NCBI GenBank assembly: GCA_039908285.1
Contig: JAMOBE010000069.1
Coordinates: forward strand, 1-19,259
Direction of reading: 5' to 3'
DNA: 19,259 nucleotides
Origin: JAMOBE01 sp039908285
GTDB taxonomy: Bacteria > Pseudomonadota > Alphaproteobacteria > Rhodospirillales > Rhodospirillaceae
Position 1 is the first letter of the stretch; each line of letters starts with the position of its first letter. The notes under the pieces are model-generated. The model made no database searches. It was not told where the DNA came from and was given only the letters and a program-made list of their open reading frames with translations. The translations under genes and the position numbers were made by a program. Of the stretch, positions 1-7,151 are shown in pieces.

Positions 1-171
1 TCTTGCCCGCTACGCCATGTCATCGACGACCCTCGCCTGTTGCGATCGGCCTTCTATGAACCATAAAAATTGCGTCATGGGAATCCCTGGCGATTCGGCT
101 CGGTCTGAAAATGCTCTAATCCTTCGCCCCATCAGGCTGGATAGAAGACTTTCACTCCCAAGCTGGCAGAC

Positions 172-555
172 ATGCCCAGCACACACCCGCCCTACTGGGG
201 CCGCGAGGACTATTACGGCCGGGCGCTGTTCGAACGCGCCGACTTCGAGCGCCTGGCCGGGGTTCTGAGGGGCCTCCGGGGACGGTTCCTGATGTCTCTC
301 AACGACGTCCCGGAGGTGCGGCGGATCTTCGACGGCTTCACGTTCCAGCAGGTCGAAACGTCCTACCAGGTGAGCCGGGAAACCAGCGGCCGGGGTCGGG
401 TCAACGAACTCCTCATCAGCGACGGGAAGGGGGTGAACAACGACGGAACGCGCTGGCGCGGCGGCCGGTGTCTAAAACCGGCTGCCGCGCTACAGTTTTT
501 TGCTCCAAAACCATGTGGCGCCAACTCCAAAACCAAGTGGCGCGCTACAACGTGA
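172..555 (+). pseudogene. Relic of a Dam/D12-class N6-adenine DNA methyltransferase (C-terminal part)
   Basis: From about 184 the frame reads HPPYWGREDYYG, which matches the DPPYWG-type catalytic motif IV of Dam-family adenine methyltransferases except that the catalytic Asp is replaced by His. It continues with RFLMSLNDVPEVRRIF and ends the homology with RVNELLISD near position 423, typical of the C-terminal third of phage-type enzymes of this family. The N-terminal two thirds, including the SAM-binding FxGxG motif, are missing: in-frame stops occur upstream at 64-66, 106-108 and around 142. After 423 the frame runs into unrelated, repeat-containing DNA. I infer a dead remnant of a prophage or mobile-element gene, cut at both ends. 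The bases from 1 to 171 show no gene I recognise; a short open stretch in this frame ends at the stop at 64-66 and could be the tail of a gene lying off the left edge. Confidence 0.6.
470..552. repeat. Short tandem motifs resembling an insertion-sequence end
   Basis: Two near-identical 20-mers of the form CTCCAAAACCANGTGGCGC occur at 503-522 and 525-544, 22 bp apart, and a looser AAAACC-containing copy sits around 471-490. The three AAAACC cores start at 474, 507 and 529, spacings of 33 and 22 bp, both multiples of 11. CGCGCTACA flanks the pair on both sides (487-495 and 541-549). Multiple short helically phased repeats are typical of IS21-type transposon ends, where the transposase binds. 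No transposase gene is present here, so this could be a solo end left by deletion. The family assignment is an inference. Confidence 0.35.
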
Positions 556-601
556 GTCTGCCGTTCCGGCCGTTGGACTGACATGGGGCCGACCTGGAAC
601 C

Positions 602-632
602 AAAAAGGGGTTAACCGCTAGCGGCTAACCCC
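602..632 (-). terminator. Rho-independent terminator of the tRNA-Ala gene
   Basis: Positions 607-632 form a nearly perfect inverted repeat: GGGGTTA pairs with TAACCCC, there is one A/C mismatch, and the centre CCGCTAGCGG is self-complementary. On the minus strand it is followed by five T residues (606-602). It begins about 10 nt after the 3' end of the tRNA, which fits termination of that transcript. Confidence 0.85.
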
Positions 633-642
633 TTGAATTCCT

Positions 643-718
<76 letters not shown>

Positions 719-755
719 ATGGCGGTCCGGCGGGTGTGCCCCACCGGTGGAGCGG

Positions 756-784
756 AAGATAGGAGAGACGAGCCGTCACCGCAA
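756..784 (-). promoter_or_regulatory. Sigma-70-type promoter for tRNA-Ala
   Basis: On the minus strand TTGCGG (784-779) and TATCTT (761-756) are separated by exactly 17 bp, which fits -35 and -10 elements of a housekeeping promoter. Transcription would start near 749, about 31 nt before the mature tRNA end. The -35 region lies next to a 7-bp inverted repeat (CGAGCCG ... CGGCTCG). The call rests on consensus and spacing only. Confidence 0.5.
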
Positions 785-850
785 GGGAAAAATCGGCTCG
801 TCCCCACTTGTCGCTCCGAAGTCGCTCCGAGCGGACAAACGGAGGTGTCG

Positions 851-1276
851 TCACGACTCGCGGGGGTCGTCCTCCATGTGCTCCATCACCTCGGCCATGT
901 CCTCGTCGTCGCCGCCCAGGTCGGAGGCATCCTCCATCAGGGCGTCGTCGCCGTCGCCTTCCACCTCCTCGATGCCCGCATCCTCGTCGTCCACGTCGGC
1001 GCCCACCAGGATCTCGGCATCGTCGTCCACCCCGGCAATCAGCACGGCGTCGTCTTCGACCTCCGGCAGACCCGGCTTGAGCCCCTTCAGCGGAACCGGA
1101 GGCGCCGCCGGCTTGGTCTTCTTCGGCACCGCGGCCGGGCGGTGTGAGCGCACGGGCGCATCGGGCTCAAACGGCGCATCGCATTTCGGACAGCGTATCG
1201 GGCTGCGGCGAAGATCGTAGAACCGCGTGCCACAGCTCGTGCAGGTCCTTTTGCTTCCCCATTCCGGTCTAGCCAC
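851..1276 (-). CDS. TIGR02300 family (FYDLN acid) zinc-ribbon protein
   Basis: The product has 141 residues. Its N-terminus carries a zinc ribbon with two CxxC pairs (C12/C15 and C29/C32) and the family signature FYDL at residues 19-22, followed by a Pro/Lys/Ala-rich linker and a strongly Asp/Glu-rich tail from about residue 85. The start is the GTG at 1276-1274: it has a good Shine-Dalgarno (GGAGGAG) just upstream, and homology begins at ARPEWGSKRTC. The open frame continues much further upstream, but that part does not look like this family. The gene is divergent from aroA, an arrangement I recall as common in alphaproteobacteria. The function is unknown; the acidic tail and zinc ribbon suggest binding to a protein or nucleic-acid partner, which is inference. 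Confidence 0.85.
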   Translation of the reverse strand: MARPEWGSKRTCTSCGTRFYDLRRSPIRCPKCDAPFEPDAPVRSHRPAAVPKKTKPAAPPVPLKGLKPGLPEVEDDAVLIAGVDDDAEILVGADVDDEDAGIEEVEGDGDDALMEDASDLGGDDEDMAEVMEHMEDDPRES

Positions 1277-1316
1277 CCGTTCTCCTCCCACCACGTCTTG
1301 ATCCCAGCTTCCTGGC

Positions 1317-1345
1317 GATTTGCCACTTTCTCCCACGGGTGTCAA
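1317..1345 (-). promoter_or_regulatory. Possible promoter of the TIGR02300 gene
   Basis: A perfect -35 hexamer TTGACA lies on the minus strand at 1345-1340. At 17-bp spacing the -10 position is CAAATC (1322-1317), which is weak. The site is 41 bp upstream of the GTG start. It lies in the 194-bp gap shared with the divergent aroA; I found no convincing aroA promoter in that gap. Confidence 0.35.
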
Positions 1346-1470
1346 AAATAAAAACGTCCCGACGAGAATTTTATCGCCGAGCCCCCTAGCCCTGCCGTCA
1401 CCGCGTGTGCTACCACGACCACCACCATGGTGGCGTCCGGCCGGGGAGTCGGCCCGTCGTATCATAGGTA

Positions 1471-2856
1471 GTGAAAAACAGGCGTACGGCAACCTTACCC
1501 TTGGCGAACATATCCCAGACCAATGGCCTGACCTCGGCGCGAACCGGCGCCCTTTCCGGCGCGCTTCGGGTTCCGGGCGACAAGTCCATATCCCACCGCG
1601 CCCTGATGCTGGGCGCGCTTGCGGTGGGGGAGACCGTCATCACCGGCCTGCTGGAGGGCGAGGACGTCCTGCGCACCGCCGCGGCCGTGGAGTCACTCGG
1701 AGCCGGAGTGACCCGGGAGGTCGCCGGGCACTGGCGGGTGGCCGGCCGGGGCATCGGCGGGCTCACCGAGCCCGGCGACGTGCTCGACCTTGGCAACTCG
1801 GGCACCGGGGCACGGCTGCTCATGGGCATCCTGGCCAGCCATCCCCTGACCGCCATGGTGACCGGCGACGCCAGCCTGCGCTCGCGGCCGATGCGCCGGG
1901 TGATGGAGCCGCTGACGCGCCTCGGCGCCCGCTTCCTCGGGCGCTCCGGCGGGCGGCTGCCCCTGGCCGTCGAGGGGGCGGCGGCGCCCCTGCCCATCGT
2001 CTACGAGTTGCCGGTGGCTTCGGCCCAGGTCAAGTCGGCTGTGCTGCTGGCCGGGCTCAACACCCCGGGCGAGACCACCGTCATCGAGCCGGCGCCCACC
2101 CGCGACCATACCGAACTCATGCTGCGGGGCTTCGGCGCCACCGTGCGAGTCGAGCCCACGTCGTCCGGCGGCCGCGCCGTCACCGTCACCGGCCACCCCG
2201 AACTGGTGGCCCGGCCGGTGCGGGTGCCGGCCGATCCCTCCTCGGCGGCCTTCCCCGCCGTGGCGGCACTGATCCGGCCGGAGTCGCAGATCATGCTGCG
2301 CGACGTCGGCATCAACCCCCTGCGCTTCGGGCTTTACGAGACCCTGCTGGAGATGGGGGCCGACATCGTCCTCGAGAACCGCCGCGAGGAAGCCGGTGAG
2401 CCGGTGGCCGACCTGCGGGTGCGCGCCTCCGCCCTGAAGGGGGTGGACGTTCCGGCCGAGCGGGCGCCGCGGATGATCGACGAGTACCCGATTCTGGCCA
2501 TGGCCGCCGCCTGTGCCACCGGGACCACCCGGATGTTCGGCCTTGCCGAACTGAAGGTGAAGGAGAGCGACCGCCTGGCCGCCATCGCCCGGGGACTGGC
2601 CGCCTGCGGCGTCCGGGTCGAGGTTGAGGGTGACACCCTGACCGTCCATGGTACCGGCGCCGCCCCGCCGGGCGGGGCGACGGTGGTGGTCGAGCTGGAT
2701 CACCGCATCGCCATGTCGTTCCTGGTCCTCGGCATGGCCTCCGCGCAGCCGATCGCCGTCGACGATGCCGCCGCCATCGCCACCAGTTTCCCCGGCTTCG
2801 TCGAGCTGATGAACGGCTGCGGCGGACGGATCTCGCGGATGGACGGCTCACTATGA
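1471..2856 (+). CDS. aroA: 3-phosphoshikimate 1-carboxyvinyltransferase (EPSP synthase), class II type
   Basis: This enzyme transfers the enolpyruvyl group of PEP to shikimate-3-phosphate, the sixth step of the chorismate pathway, in the cytoplasm. The 461-residue frame contains PGDKSISHRAL (about 35-45), LEGEDV, LGNSGTGARLLMG (107-119), SAQVKSAVLLAGLNTPG, PTRDHTE, IDEYPILA, LKVKESDRL and LDHRIAMSFLV near the C-terminus. This set matches the class II enzymes of Agrobacterium and relatives. The Gly in NSGTG occupies the place of the Ala in the NAATG motif of the Agrobacterium CP4 enzyme. The GTG at 1471 is the longest sensible start; the in-frame TTG at 1501 is an alternative, and neither has a strong Shine-Dalgarno. 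The stop codon lies inside the first ATGA of the repeat array that leads to cmk. Confidence 0.95.
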   Translation: MKNRRTATLPLANISQTNGLTSARTGALSGALRVPGDKSISHRALMLGALAVGETVITGLLEGEDVLRTAAAVESLGAGVTREVAGHWRVAGRGIGGLTEPGDVLDLGNSGTGARLLMGILASHPLTAMVTGDASLRSRPMRRVMEPLTRLGARFLGRSGGRLPLAVEGAAAPLPIVYELPVASAQVKSAVLLAGLNTPGETTVIEPAPTRDHTELMLRGFGATVRVEPTSSGGRAVTVTGHPELVARPVRVPADPSSAAFPAVAALIRPESQIMLRDVGINPLRFGLYETLLEMGADIVLENRREEAGEPVADLRVRASALKGVDVPAERAPRMIDEYPILAMAAACATGTTRMFGLAELKVKESDRLAAIARGLAACGVRVEVEGDTLTVHGTGAAPPGGATVVVELDHRIAMSFLVLGMASAQPIAVDDAAAIATSFPGFVELMNGCGGRISRMDGSL

Positions 2857-2968
2857 TCATCGCCGCGGAGAGCGCGTCATGATAATCGCCGCGGAGAGCG
2901 CGTCATGATAATCGCCGCGGAGAGCGCGTCATGATAATCGCCGCGGAGAGCGCGTCATGATAATCGCC
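2853..2968 (+). repeat. 26-bp tandem repeat array with a ribosome-binding site and start codon in every unit
   Basis: Four head-to-tail 26-bp units start at 2853, 2879, 2905 and 2931, and a 12-bp fifth partial copy (2957-2968) forms the first codons of cmk. The units are identical except for one base (C at 2858 in unit 1, A in the others). Each unit begins ATGATAATCGCC and ends with GGAG, eight bases before the next ATG, so each supplies its successor with a Shine-Dalgarno. Each ATG opens a nine-codon frame (MIIAAESAS) whose TGA overlaps the next ATG as ATGA. The aroA stop overlaps the first ATG in the same way. Since 26 is not a multiple of three, successive units are read in successive frames. 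The repeat was probably seeded by the similarity of the aroA end to the cmk start. Confidence 0.95.
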
Positions 2969-3598
2969 ATCGACGGGCCGGCGGCGGCCGGCAAGGGGAC
3001 GCTGGCGCGGCGGCTGGCGCGGCACCTTGGACTGGCCTATCTGGACACGGGGCTCCTGTACCGCGCCGTCGGGCTGGCGGTGACGCGGGCCGGCGGCAAC
3101 CCGGACGACCCGGCCGATGCGGCGGCGGCGGCGCAGCGCCTCACTCCCGACGGCCTGTCCGACCCGGCCCTGCGGGACGACGAGGTGGGCCAGCTTGCCT
3201 CGCGGGTGGCCGTCCTTCCGGCGGTCCGGGCGGCGCTGCTGGAGTTCCAGCGCGGCTTTGTCCGCTCACCGCCGGGGGGGGCGGCGGGCGCCGTGCTCGA
3301 TGGGCGCGACATCGGCACGGTGGTGTGCCCGACGGCCGACGTCAAGCTGTTCATCACCGGCAGCCTGGAGGTCCGCGCCGCGCGGCGTGCAAAAGAGTTG
3401 CGGGAACGAGGCGTCGACGCTATAGAGGAACGCGTTCTGGAAGAGATGCGCGAGCGTGACGCACGCGACAGCAGGCGGGCCGCCGCTCCGCTGGTGCCGG
3501 CCGGGGATGCCCGGATCATCGACACCTCGGACATGGATGCCGATACCGCCTTTGCCGCGGCGCTGGCGTTCGTCCAGGACGGCGCTGCCAGAGCATGA
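2957..3598 (+). CDS. cmk: Cytidylate kinase
   Basis: The enzyme phosphorylates CMP and dCMP with ATP in the cytoplasm. The 213-residue product starts MIIAIDGPAAAGKGTLARRL, with the Walker A P-loop at residues 7-15, followed by LDTGLLYRAVG (nucleotide monophosphate site), LDGRDIGTVVCP and the lid RDARDSRRAAAPL. Length and motif order are normal for bacterial Cmk. The ATG at 2957 is chosen because the family sequence begins there and GGAG sits eight bases upstream. Four identical upstream ATGs in the repeat array are out of frame with cmk or stop before it. Translation is likely coupled to aroA through the array, and a terminator follows the stop codon. Confidence 0.96.
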   Translation: MIIAIDGPAAAGKGTLARRLARHLGLAYLDTGLLYRAVGLAVTRAGGNPDDPADAAAAAQRLTPDGLSDPALRDDEVGQLASRVAVLPAVRAALLEFQRGFVRSPPGGAAGAVLDGRDIGTVVCPTADVKLFITGSLEVRAARRAKELRERGVDAIEERVLEEMRERDARDSRRAAAPLVPAGDARIIDTSDMDADTAFAAALAFVQDGAARA

Positions 3599-3603
3599 TC
3601 GAC

Positions 3604-3640
3604 CCCAGGGGTTGCCCGGACGCGGGTGCGCTGGGTTTTT
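3604..3640 (+). terminator. Probable rho-independent terminator after cmk
   Basis: CCCAG (3604-3608) pairs with CTGGG (3631-3635), enclosing a second stem GCCCG/CGGGT, and five T residues follow directly (3636-3640). It lies 5 nt after the cmk stop, leaving 77 nt for the rpsA leader. It may be leaky, since cmk and rpsA are often co-transcribed. I could not find a clear rpsA promoter in the remaining gap. Confidence 0.65.
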
Positions 3641-3717
3641 CTGTTTTCCGCAACCCTCTCAAGACCGCCGGACCCAACCGGCTGGCCTGTAAGAGTTCAT
3701 GAAAGGAATCTGACCGA

Positions 3718-5442
3718 ATGGCCGATACCGCCACTCACCCGTCCTCCGCCGACAAGGAGGATTTCGCCGCTCTGCTCGACAGCTCGCTCGGCAAGGCCGG
3801 GGGCATCGAGGGTGCCGTGATCAAGGGCACCGTGCTGACTGTGGACAACGACTTCGTCACCGTCGACGTGGGGCTGAAGTCCGAGGGCCGCGTCGCCCTC
3901 AAGGAATTCGCGGCCCCCGGCGGCCGCGCCGAGGTCAAGCCGGGCGACACCGTCGAGGTGTTCGTCGAGCGCTATGAGGACCGCGACGGCATGATCGTGC
4001 TGTCCCGCGACAAGGCCCGGCGCGAGGAGGCCTGGAACGAACTGGAGAAGGCCGCCAACGAGAATCAGCGCGTCACCGGCGTCATCTTCGGCCGCGTCAA
4101 GGGCGGCTTCACCGTGGATCTCAATGGCGCCGTGGCGTTCCTGCCGGGCAGCCAGGTGGACATCCGGCCGGTGCGCGACGTGGGGCCGCTGCTGGGCACG
4201 CCGCAGCCGTTCCAGATCCTGAAGATGGACCGCGCCCGCGGCAACATCGTCGTCTCGCGCCGCGCGGTGCTGGAGGAGACCCGGGCCGAGCAGCGCTCCG
4301 ACCTGATCGAGAACCTGAAGGAAGGCCAGGTGCTGGAAGGCGTGGTCAAGAACATCACCGACTACGGCGCCTTCGTCGACCTGGGCGGCGTGGACGGCCT
4401 GCTGCACGTCACCGACATTTCGTGGAAGCGCATCAACCACCCGAGCGAGGCGCTGCACATCGGCCAGACGCTGAAGGTCCAGGTGATCCGCTTCAACCCC
4501 GAGACCCAGCGCATCAGCCTCGGCATGAAGCAGCTCGAGACCGACCCCTGGGAGGGCGTGGAGAAGAAGTACCCGGTGGGTCAGAAGTTCACCGGCCGCG
4601 TCACCAACATCACCGACTACGGCGCCTTCGTCGAGCTGGAAGCGGGCGTCGAGGGACTGGTCCACGTCTCCGAGATGAGCTGGACCAAGAAGAACGTCCA
4701 TCCCGGCAAGATCGTCTCCACCAGCCAGGAAGTGGACGTGATGGTCCTGGACGTGGATCCGCAGAAGCGCCGCATTTCCCTTGGCCTCAAGCAGACCATG
4801 GGCAACCCGTGGGAGTCCTTCCTGCAGCGGTTCCCGATCGGCGGCGAGATCGAAGGCGAGATCAAGAACATCACCGAGTTCGGCCTGTTCGTCGGCCTCA
4901 CCGGCGAAATCGACGGCATGGTGCACCTGTCCGACCTGGACTGGAAGCGTCCGGGCGAGGAAGCGGTCAACGACTACAAGAAGGGCGACATGGTCCGCGC
5001 CAAGGTGCTGGACGTGGACGTGGAGAAGGAGCGGATTTCCCTCGGCATCAAGCAACTGACCGACGATCCGTTCTCCGACGCCATCAAGGGCCTGAAGAAG
5101 GGCGACGTGGTGACCTGCATCGTGTCGCAGGTCCAGGAAAACGGCGTCGAGGTGACCATCAACGAGACGGTGCAGGGCTTCATCCGCAAGGCCGAACTGG
5201 CGCGCGAGCGCGGCGACCAGCGGCCGGAGCGCTTCGCCGTCGGCGAGAAGGTGGATGCCAAGGTGACGTCCATCGACCGCGCCACCCGCCGCATCGCCCT
5301 CTCCATCAAGGCCCGCGAGTTCGAGGAAGAAAAGAAGGCGATGGCCGAGTATGGCTCCGCCGATTCGGGAGCCTCGCTGGGTGACATCCTGGGCGCTGCC
5401 CTCAAGCAGGCGCAGGAAGAGAAGGACGCGACGACCAGGTAG
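3718..5442 (+). CDS. rpsA: 30S ribosomal protein S1
   Basis: S1 binds mRNA on the small ribosomal subunit and helps initiation on structured or weak ribosome-binding sites. The 574-residue product has six S1/OB-fold repeats at roughly residues 34-98, 117-181, 202-270, 287-357, 374-444 and 461-530, with the repeated signatures NITDYGAFV (twice), NITEFGLFV and RISLGxKQ. The C-terminal tail is charged and alanine-rich. Length is normal for the class. The ATG has an AAAGGA ribosome-binding site upstream (about 3700-3705). In most alphaproteobacteria ihfB follows rpsA; here there is only a palindromic intergenic region and then proA. Confidence 0.97.
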   Translation: MADTATHPSSADKEDFAALLDSSLGKAGGIEGAVIKGTVLTVDNDFVTVDVGLKSEGRVALKEFAAPGGRAEVKPGDTVEVFVERYEDRDGMIVLSRDKARREEAWNELEKAANENQRVTGVIFGRVKGGFTVDLNGAVAFLPGSQVDIRPVRDVGPLLGTPQPFQILKMDRARGNIVVSRRAVLEETRAEQRSDLIENLKEGQVLEGVVKNITDYGAFVDLGGVDGLLHVTDISWKRINHPSEALHIGQTLKVQVIRFNPETQRISLGMKQLETDPWEGVEKKYPVGQKFTGRVTNITDYGAFVELEAGVEGLVHVSEMSWTKKNVHPGKIVSTSQEVDVMVLDVDPQKRRISLGLKQTMGNPWESFLQRFPIGGEIEGEIKNITEFGLFVGLTGEIDGMVHLSDLDWKRPGEEAVNDYKKGDMVRAKVLDVDVEKERISLGIKQLTDDPFSDAIKGLKKGDVVTCIVSQVQENGVEVTINETVQGFIRKAELARERGDQRPERFAVGEKVDAKVTSIDRATRRIALSIKAREFEEEKKAMAEYGSADSGASLGDILGAALKQAQEEKDATTR

Positions 5443-5474
5443 GACGTTCACGGCGCCCTCTCCCTTGGCAAACT

Positions 5475-5639
5475 AAAGCCCTCCCCCTTGATGGGGGAGG
5501 GTTGGGTGGGGGGGGCACTGAAGCGCGTACAGACAGCAGTTCATTCGCACAAAAGCTGAATTCTTGGGTGGACCCCGATGCACCGACGTGCTGCGCCATC
5601 CCCCCCACCCAACCCTCCCCCATCAAGGGGGAGGGCTTT
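5475..5639. repeat. 40-bp perfect inverted repeat with internal hairpins (MITE- or REP-like)
   Basis: The arms at 5475-5514 and 5600-5639 are perfect reverse complements separated by 85 bp. Each arm contains its own hairpin, CCCTCCCCC / GGGGGAGGG, with a 5-nt loop (5479-5501 and 5613-5635). The right-hand hairpin runs into seven T residues (5637-5643) and could terminate rpsA transcripts. A partial further copy (ATCAAGGGGGTGGGCTTTT) lies at 5717-5735. This accounts for most of the 365-bp gap between rpsA and proA. I see no gene in the 85-bp core. The type is probably a dispersed intergenic palindrome, but that cannot be tested within this window. Confidence 0.8.
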
Positions 5640-5807
5640 TTTTGCGGGAAACGGATAGTTTCTACAGCGAACACCCCGCAGCCCAGTTTGTCCGACTTGT
5701 GTGCATACGATAGCCAATCAAGGGGGTGGGCTTTTGGCCGAGGGAATTTCATGAGCTGCGGTTCATTTTCAGCTTCTCAATTTAGTTTGATGAAAGGAGA
5801 GACCGTC

Positions 5808-7064
5808 GTGGACGTCCACACGATCATGTCCGATCTGGGAGCCAGGGCACGGGCCGCCGCGCTGATCCTGGGCCGCACCGATACCCAGACCCGCAACACG
5901 GCCCTGCTGGAGGGAGCCGCCGCCATCCGCGCCGGTCGTGCCGCCATCGCCGCTGCCAACGCCAGGGACATGGCCGCCGGCGAGGCCAAGGGGCTGACCC
6001 GGGCCATGCTGGACCGGCTGCTGCTGGACGATGGTCGCATCGAGGCCATGGCCCGGGGGCTTCTGGACATCGCCGCCCTGCCCGACCCGCTTGGCACCGT
6101 GCTGGCGGAGTGGACCCGTCCCAACGGCCTGCGCATCGCCCGGGTGCGGGTGCCCATCGGCGTGATCGGCATCATCTACGAGTCGCGTCCCAACGTCACC
6201 GCCGACGCCGGCGGGCTGTGCCTCAAGTCGGGCAATGCCGCCATCCTGCGCGGCGGCTCGGAGAGTTTCCATTCGTCGTCGGCGATCATGGACTGCCTGG
6301 CCCAGGGAATCGCCGCGGCGGGGCTGCCGGCGGACGTTCTCCGCATGGTCCCCACCACCGACCGCGCCGCCGTCGGTGAAATGCTGACCATGACCGGGCT
6401 CATCGACGTCATCGTCCCCCGCGGCGGCAAGTCTCTGATCGAGCGCATCACCGCCGAGAGCCGGGTGCCCCTGTTCCAGCACCTGGAGGGCATCTGCCAC
6501 ACCTATGTGCATGCCGCCGCCGATCCGGCTAAGGCCCGCGCCATAGTCATGAACGCCAAGATGCGCCGCACCGGCATCTGCGGGGCCACCGAGACCCTGC
6601 TGATCGACCGGGCCGTCGCCGACCGGCTGCTGCCGCCCATCCTGGACGACCTGATCGCGGCCGGCTGCGAGATTCGCGGCGATGCCCCGACCCGGGCGCT
6701 CGAGCCCCGCGCGGTGCCGGCCACCGACGCCGACTGGGACACCGAGTACCTGGACGCCGTGCTGTCGGTGAAGGTGGTGCGGGGGCTGGACGAGGCCATC
6801 GACCACATCAACGTCCACGGCTCGCAGCACACCGACGCCATCGTCACCGAGGACACCACGGCCGCCGAGCGCTTCATGGCCGAGGTGGACAGCGCCATCA
6901 CCCTGCACAACGCCTCGACCCAGTTCGCCGACGGCGGCGAGTTCGGCATGGGGGCCGAGATCGGCATCTCCACCGGCAAGCTGCACGCCCGCGGCCCGGT
7001 CGGGGTCGAGCAGCTCACCACCTTCAAGTACAAGGTGCGGGGGACCGGTCAGGTGCGATCGTGA
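5808..7064 (+). CDS. proA: Glutamate-5-semialdehyde dehydrogenase (gamma-glutamyl phosphate reductase)
   Basis: ProA reduces gamma-glutamyl phosphate with NADPH to glutamate semialdehyde in proline synthesis. The sequence shows IGVIGIIYESRPNVTADAG, LKSGNAAILRGGSE, DVIVPRGGKSLIERI, EGICHTYVH and the catalytic cysteine in TGICGATETLL (about C258), and near the end STQFADGGEFGMGAEIGIST. The start is the GTG at 5808, preceded by AAAGGAGAG at good spacing; it gives 418 residues, matching the usual length. The frame stays open upstream to about 5502 only because the repeat region lacks stops. An ATG at 5790 is also possible but lies upstream of that ribosome-binding site. proA heads a block with nadD, rsfS and rlmH; proB is not adjacent. 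Confidence 0.95.
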   Translation: MDVHTIMSDLGARARAAALILGRTDTQTRNTALLEGAAAIRAGRAAIAAANARDMAAGEAKGLTRAMLDRLLLDDGRIEAMARGLLDIAALPDPLGTVLAEWTRPNGLRIARVRVPIGVIGIIYESRPNVTADAGGLCLKSGNAAILRGGSESFHSSSAIMDCLAQGIAAAGLPADVLRMVPTTDRAAVGEMLTMTGLIDVIVPRGGKSLIERITAESRVPLFQHLEGICHTYVHAAADPAKARAIVMNAKMRRTGICGATETLLIDRAVADRLLPPILDDLIAAGCEIRGDAPTRALEPRAVPATDADWDTEYLDAVLSVKVVRGLDEAIDHINVHGSQHTDAIVTEDTTAAERFMAEVDSAITLHNASTQFADGGEFGMGAEIGISTGKLHARGPVGVEQLTTFKYKVRGTGQVRS

Positions 7065-7086
7065 GCATCAATGACACGAAATAATC

Positions 7087-7105
7087 CAACACCATTCAGG
7101 TGTTG
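7087..7105. other. Small hairpin between proA and nadD
   Basis: CAACACC and GGTGTTG form a 7-bp stem with the loop ATTCA, 22 nt after the proA stop. No T tract follows, so it may be an attenuator, an mRNA stabiliser or chance. Nothing else is evident in this 87-bp gap. Confidence 0.3.
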
Positions 7106-7151
7106 AATCAATTGAGTCGATCATTCCGCAAGACGGTATAGGACGGTGACG

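Noticed and set aside
17..268. 83-codon plus-strand open frame at the left edge
   Set aside because: It runs out of frame through the methyltransferase relic and shows no recognisable protein features.
2853..2968. CRISPR array
   Set aside because: The 26-bp units abut directly without spacers, and each holds a start codon and ribosome-binding site, so this is a minisatellite.
3697..5451. 584-codon minus-strand open frame opposite rpsA
   Set aside because: It mirrors the S1 repeats of rpsA and is low-complexity (Leu/Asp/Val/His-rich); it arises from high-GC codon use on the other strand.
5502..5807. N-terminal extension of proA through the palindromic region
   Set aside because: It translates repeat DNA and has no homology; the GTG at 5808 has a strong ribosome-binding site and gives the usual length.
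5769..6986. 405-codon minus-strand open frame opposite proA
   Set aside because: Gly/Asp/His/Val-rich composition without motifs, complementary to a full-length conserved ProA.
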